A stretch of 64,000 nucleotides of DNA. It comes from Microlunatus kandeliicorticis (GTDB lineage Bacteria; Actinomycetota; Actinomycetes; Propionibacteriales; Propionibacteriaceae). The notes under the pieces are model-generated. The model saw only the letters and a program-made list of their open reading frames with translations. It was not told where the DNA came from and made no database searches. The translations under genes and the position numbers were made by a program. Each line of letters opens with the position of its first letter. The first letter of the stretch is position 1. This document shows positions 62,813 through 64,000 of this stretch, one piece after another. The DNA lies in the NCBI RefSeq assembly GCF_014137855.1, contig NZ_JACGWT010000003.1, positions 434,001 through 498,000 of the forward strand. Direction: 5' to 3'.

Positions 62813-64000
62813 TCAGTCGGCGGTGCGGTGCGGGAGCGCGCTGCGGATCACCACGCCGTTGGCCCGGGCCAGCAGCAGCACCGAGACCACCACCCCGAGC
62901 AGGGTCAGCCCGCCGCCACCGATCAGCGTCCAGCGGGCGCCGAAGGTCTGCCCGACCCAGCCGAGCAGCGGGGCGCCGACCGGCGTGCCGCCCATCATCA
63001 CCATCGCGTAGATCGCCATCACCCGGCCCCGGAACTGCGGGTCGACGCCCATCTGGACGCAGGCGTTGGCCGCGGTCAGCGTGGACAGCGAGACCAGCCC
63101 CATGATCGGCAGCGCGGCGGCGTAGCTGACGTAGCTCGGCATCATCCCGACCACCATCTCGACCACCGCGAAGACGCAGGCCATGATCACGATGAACCGG
63201 GCCCGCGGCGGGTGGGTCCGCCGGGCGGCGAGCAGCGCGCCGGCCAGCGAACCGACCGCCATGAAGGTGCCGAGGATGCCGTACTCGGCCGCACCCTTGT
63301 GGAAGACCTGGGTGGCCATCAGCGCCGAGGTCATCTGGAAGTTCATCCCGAAGGTGCCGACGAAGAACACGGTGAACAGCACCACCAGGATGTCCTTGCG
63401 ACCCCAGACGTAGGCCGCGCCCTCGCGGAGCTGGTGGGCCGCCCGCTTGGTCGGGGTGACCAGGTGCAGCCGCCCGGCGTCGATCAGCACCAGCGCCAGG
63501 ATGAAGGCGACGTAGGAGACCGCGTTGCCGAGGATCGCCCAGCCCGAGCCGAACGCGGCGATCACCACTCCGGCCACCGCCGGGCCGATGATCCGGCCGG
63601 CGTTGAAGTTGGCCGAGTTCAGCGCGATCGCGTTGGTCAGCTTCTCCCGGCCGACGATCTCGGACACGAAGCTCTGCCGGGCCGGGTTGTCGAAGGCGGT
63701 GGCCAGACCGAACGCGAAGGCGATCAGGTAGACGTGCCAGGTCTCGGCGTGGCCGGTGATGGCCAGCACGCCGAGCAGGCCGGCGGTGAGGGCCATCCAG
63801 GCCTGGGTGAGCTTGAGGATGAACCGCTTGTCGAACCGGTCGGCCATCAGCCCGCCGTACGGACTGAGCAGCAGCATCGGCAGGAACTGGAGCGCGGTGG
63901 TGATGCCGACCGCGACACCCGAGCCGTGCGACAGCTCGAGCACCAGCCAGTCCTGGGCCACCCGCTGCATCCAGGTGCCGACGTTGGAGACCGCCGCACC
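62813..64000 (-). CDS. MFS transporter, 5' end outside the window
   Basis: Partial: the last 395 aa of a major-facilitator protein of the enterobactin/multidrug-exporter-like type. GTWMQRVAQDWLVLELSHGSG, the motif-A-like PYGGLMADRFDKR and about ten TM helices are visible. The N-terminus continues past 64000. Substrate unknown; probably a drug or metabolite exporter. Confidence 0.9.
   Translation of the reverse strand, partial: GAAVSNVGTWMQRVAQDWLVLELSHGSGVAVGITTALQFLPMLLLSPYGGLMADRFDKRFILKLTQAWMALTAGLLGVLAITGHAETWHVYLIAFAFGLATAFDNPARQSFVSEIVGREKLTNAIALNSANFNAGRIIGPAVAGVVIAAFGSGWAILGNAVSYVAFILALVLIDAGRLHLVTPTKRAAHQLREGAAYVWGRKDILVVLFTVFFVGTFGMNFQMTSALMATQVFHKGAAEYGILGTFMAVGSLAGALLAARRTHPPRARFIVIMACVFAVVEMVVGMMPSYVSYAAALPIMGLVSLSTLTAANACVQMGVDPQFRGRVMAIYAMVMMGGTPVGAPLLGWVGQTFGARWTLIGGGGLTLLGVVVSVLLLARANGVVIRSALPHRTAD

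Noticed and set aside
59095-63105. A 1,336-codon open frame on the + strand opposite pyruvate carboxylase.
   Set aside because: Antisense shadow of pyc and neighbours caused by high GC; composition is Arg/Asp/Gly/Val-rich with no domain, and the opposite strand has clear biotin-enzyme motifs.

Overview
The window is a high-GC (about 70%) actinobacterial chromosome segment. Evidence for this is the actinobacterial-type T-box in front of ileS, an acVLRF1-family peptidyl-tRNA hydrolase, a stand-alone LigD-type polymerase, a MoeA (Glp) and GlpR/SepX-like membrane protein cluster, an IdeR/DtxR regulator, many GTG starts and extreme GC3. The housekeeping content and the abundant CTTCGACAGGCTCAG-type intergenic repeats would fit Propionibacteriales or relatives; genus-level assignment is not possible from sequence reading alone.

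Layout. 1-1.7 kb: a reverse transcriptase carrying both retron hallmarks (NAxxH and VTG motifs). It is preceded by a 164-nt segment closed by a perfect 12-bp inverted repeat that looks like an msr-msd. 1.7-7.5 kb: a redox and regulatory patch holding TetR/SDR, RidA, DUF427, a DinB-like protein, a quinone oxidoreductase, a DsbA/FrnE-like gene with an in-frame UGA, and an HxlR regulator. 7.6-12.6 kb: an accessory island. A recombinase-type double-HTH remnant and a small orphan gene precede one very large low-GC gene (about 3.8 kb, now split by a frameshift). Its product has a nuclease-like N-terminus, a STAND-like segment without a P-loop and a long helical tail. The island has a C14 homopolymer in its divergent promoter, short direct repeats at both ends, and a tRNA-Ala next door.

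12.8-16.8 kb: glpR, an acetyltransferase, moaB, moaC and moeA. 16.8-22.5 kb: LigD-type polymerase, pantothenate genes panD-panB-panC with 5-formyl-THF cyclo-ligase, and a secreted ScyD-like protein. 22.6-26.2 kb: ileS with its T-box. 26-35 kb: DUF805, DinB, SDR, penicillin-acylase-like, FmdB, SAF-domain, MscL, TetR and nitroreductase genes. 35-46.7 kb: UDP-sugar pyrophosphorylase, hydrolase, alpha-amylase family, tRNA-Arg, thioredoxin, methyltransferase, DtxR, photolyase, and an amino-sugar operon (ROK kinase, NagA, class II aldolase). 46.8-50.6 kb: acVLRF1 with a tiny upstream ORF and a structured leader, then pdxH and serC. 50.6-64 kb: surface and secreted proteins, an aminoglycoside-phosphotransferase-like protein, a metalloprotease, pyruvate carboxylase, a SIMPL protein and a partial MFS transporter.

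Five intergenic arrays of one repeat family mark gene ends, four of them between convergent genes, and a copy is embedded in frame within ileS. The most interesting places are the retron-like locus (39-1621), the low-GC giant gene island (about 7.6-12.6 kb) and the uORF plus structured leader in front of acVLRF1 (46.85-47.12 kb).
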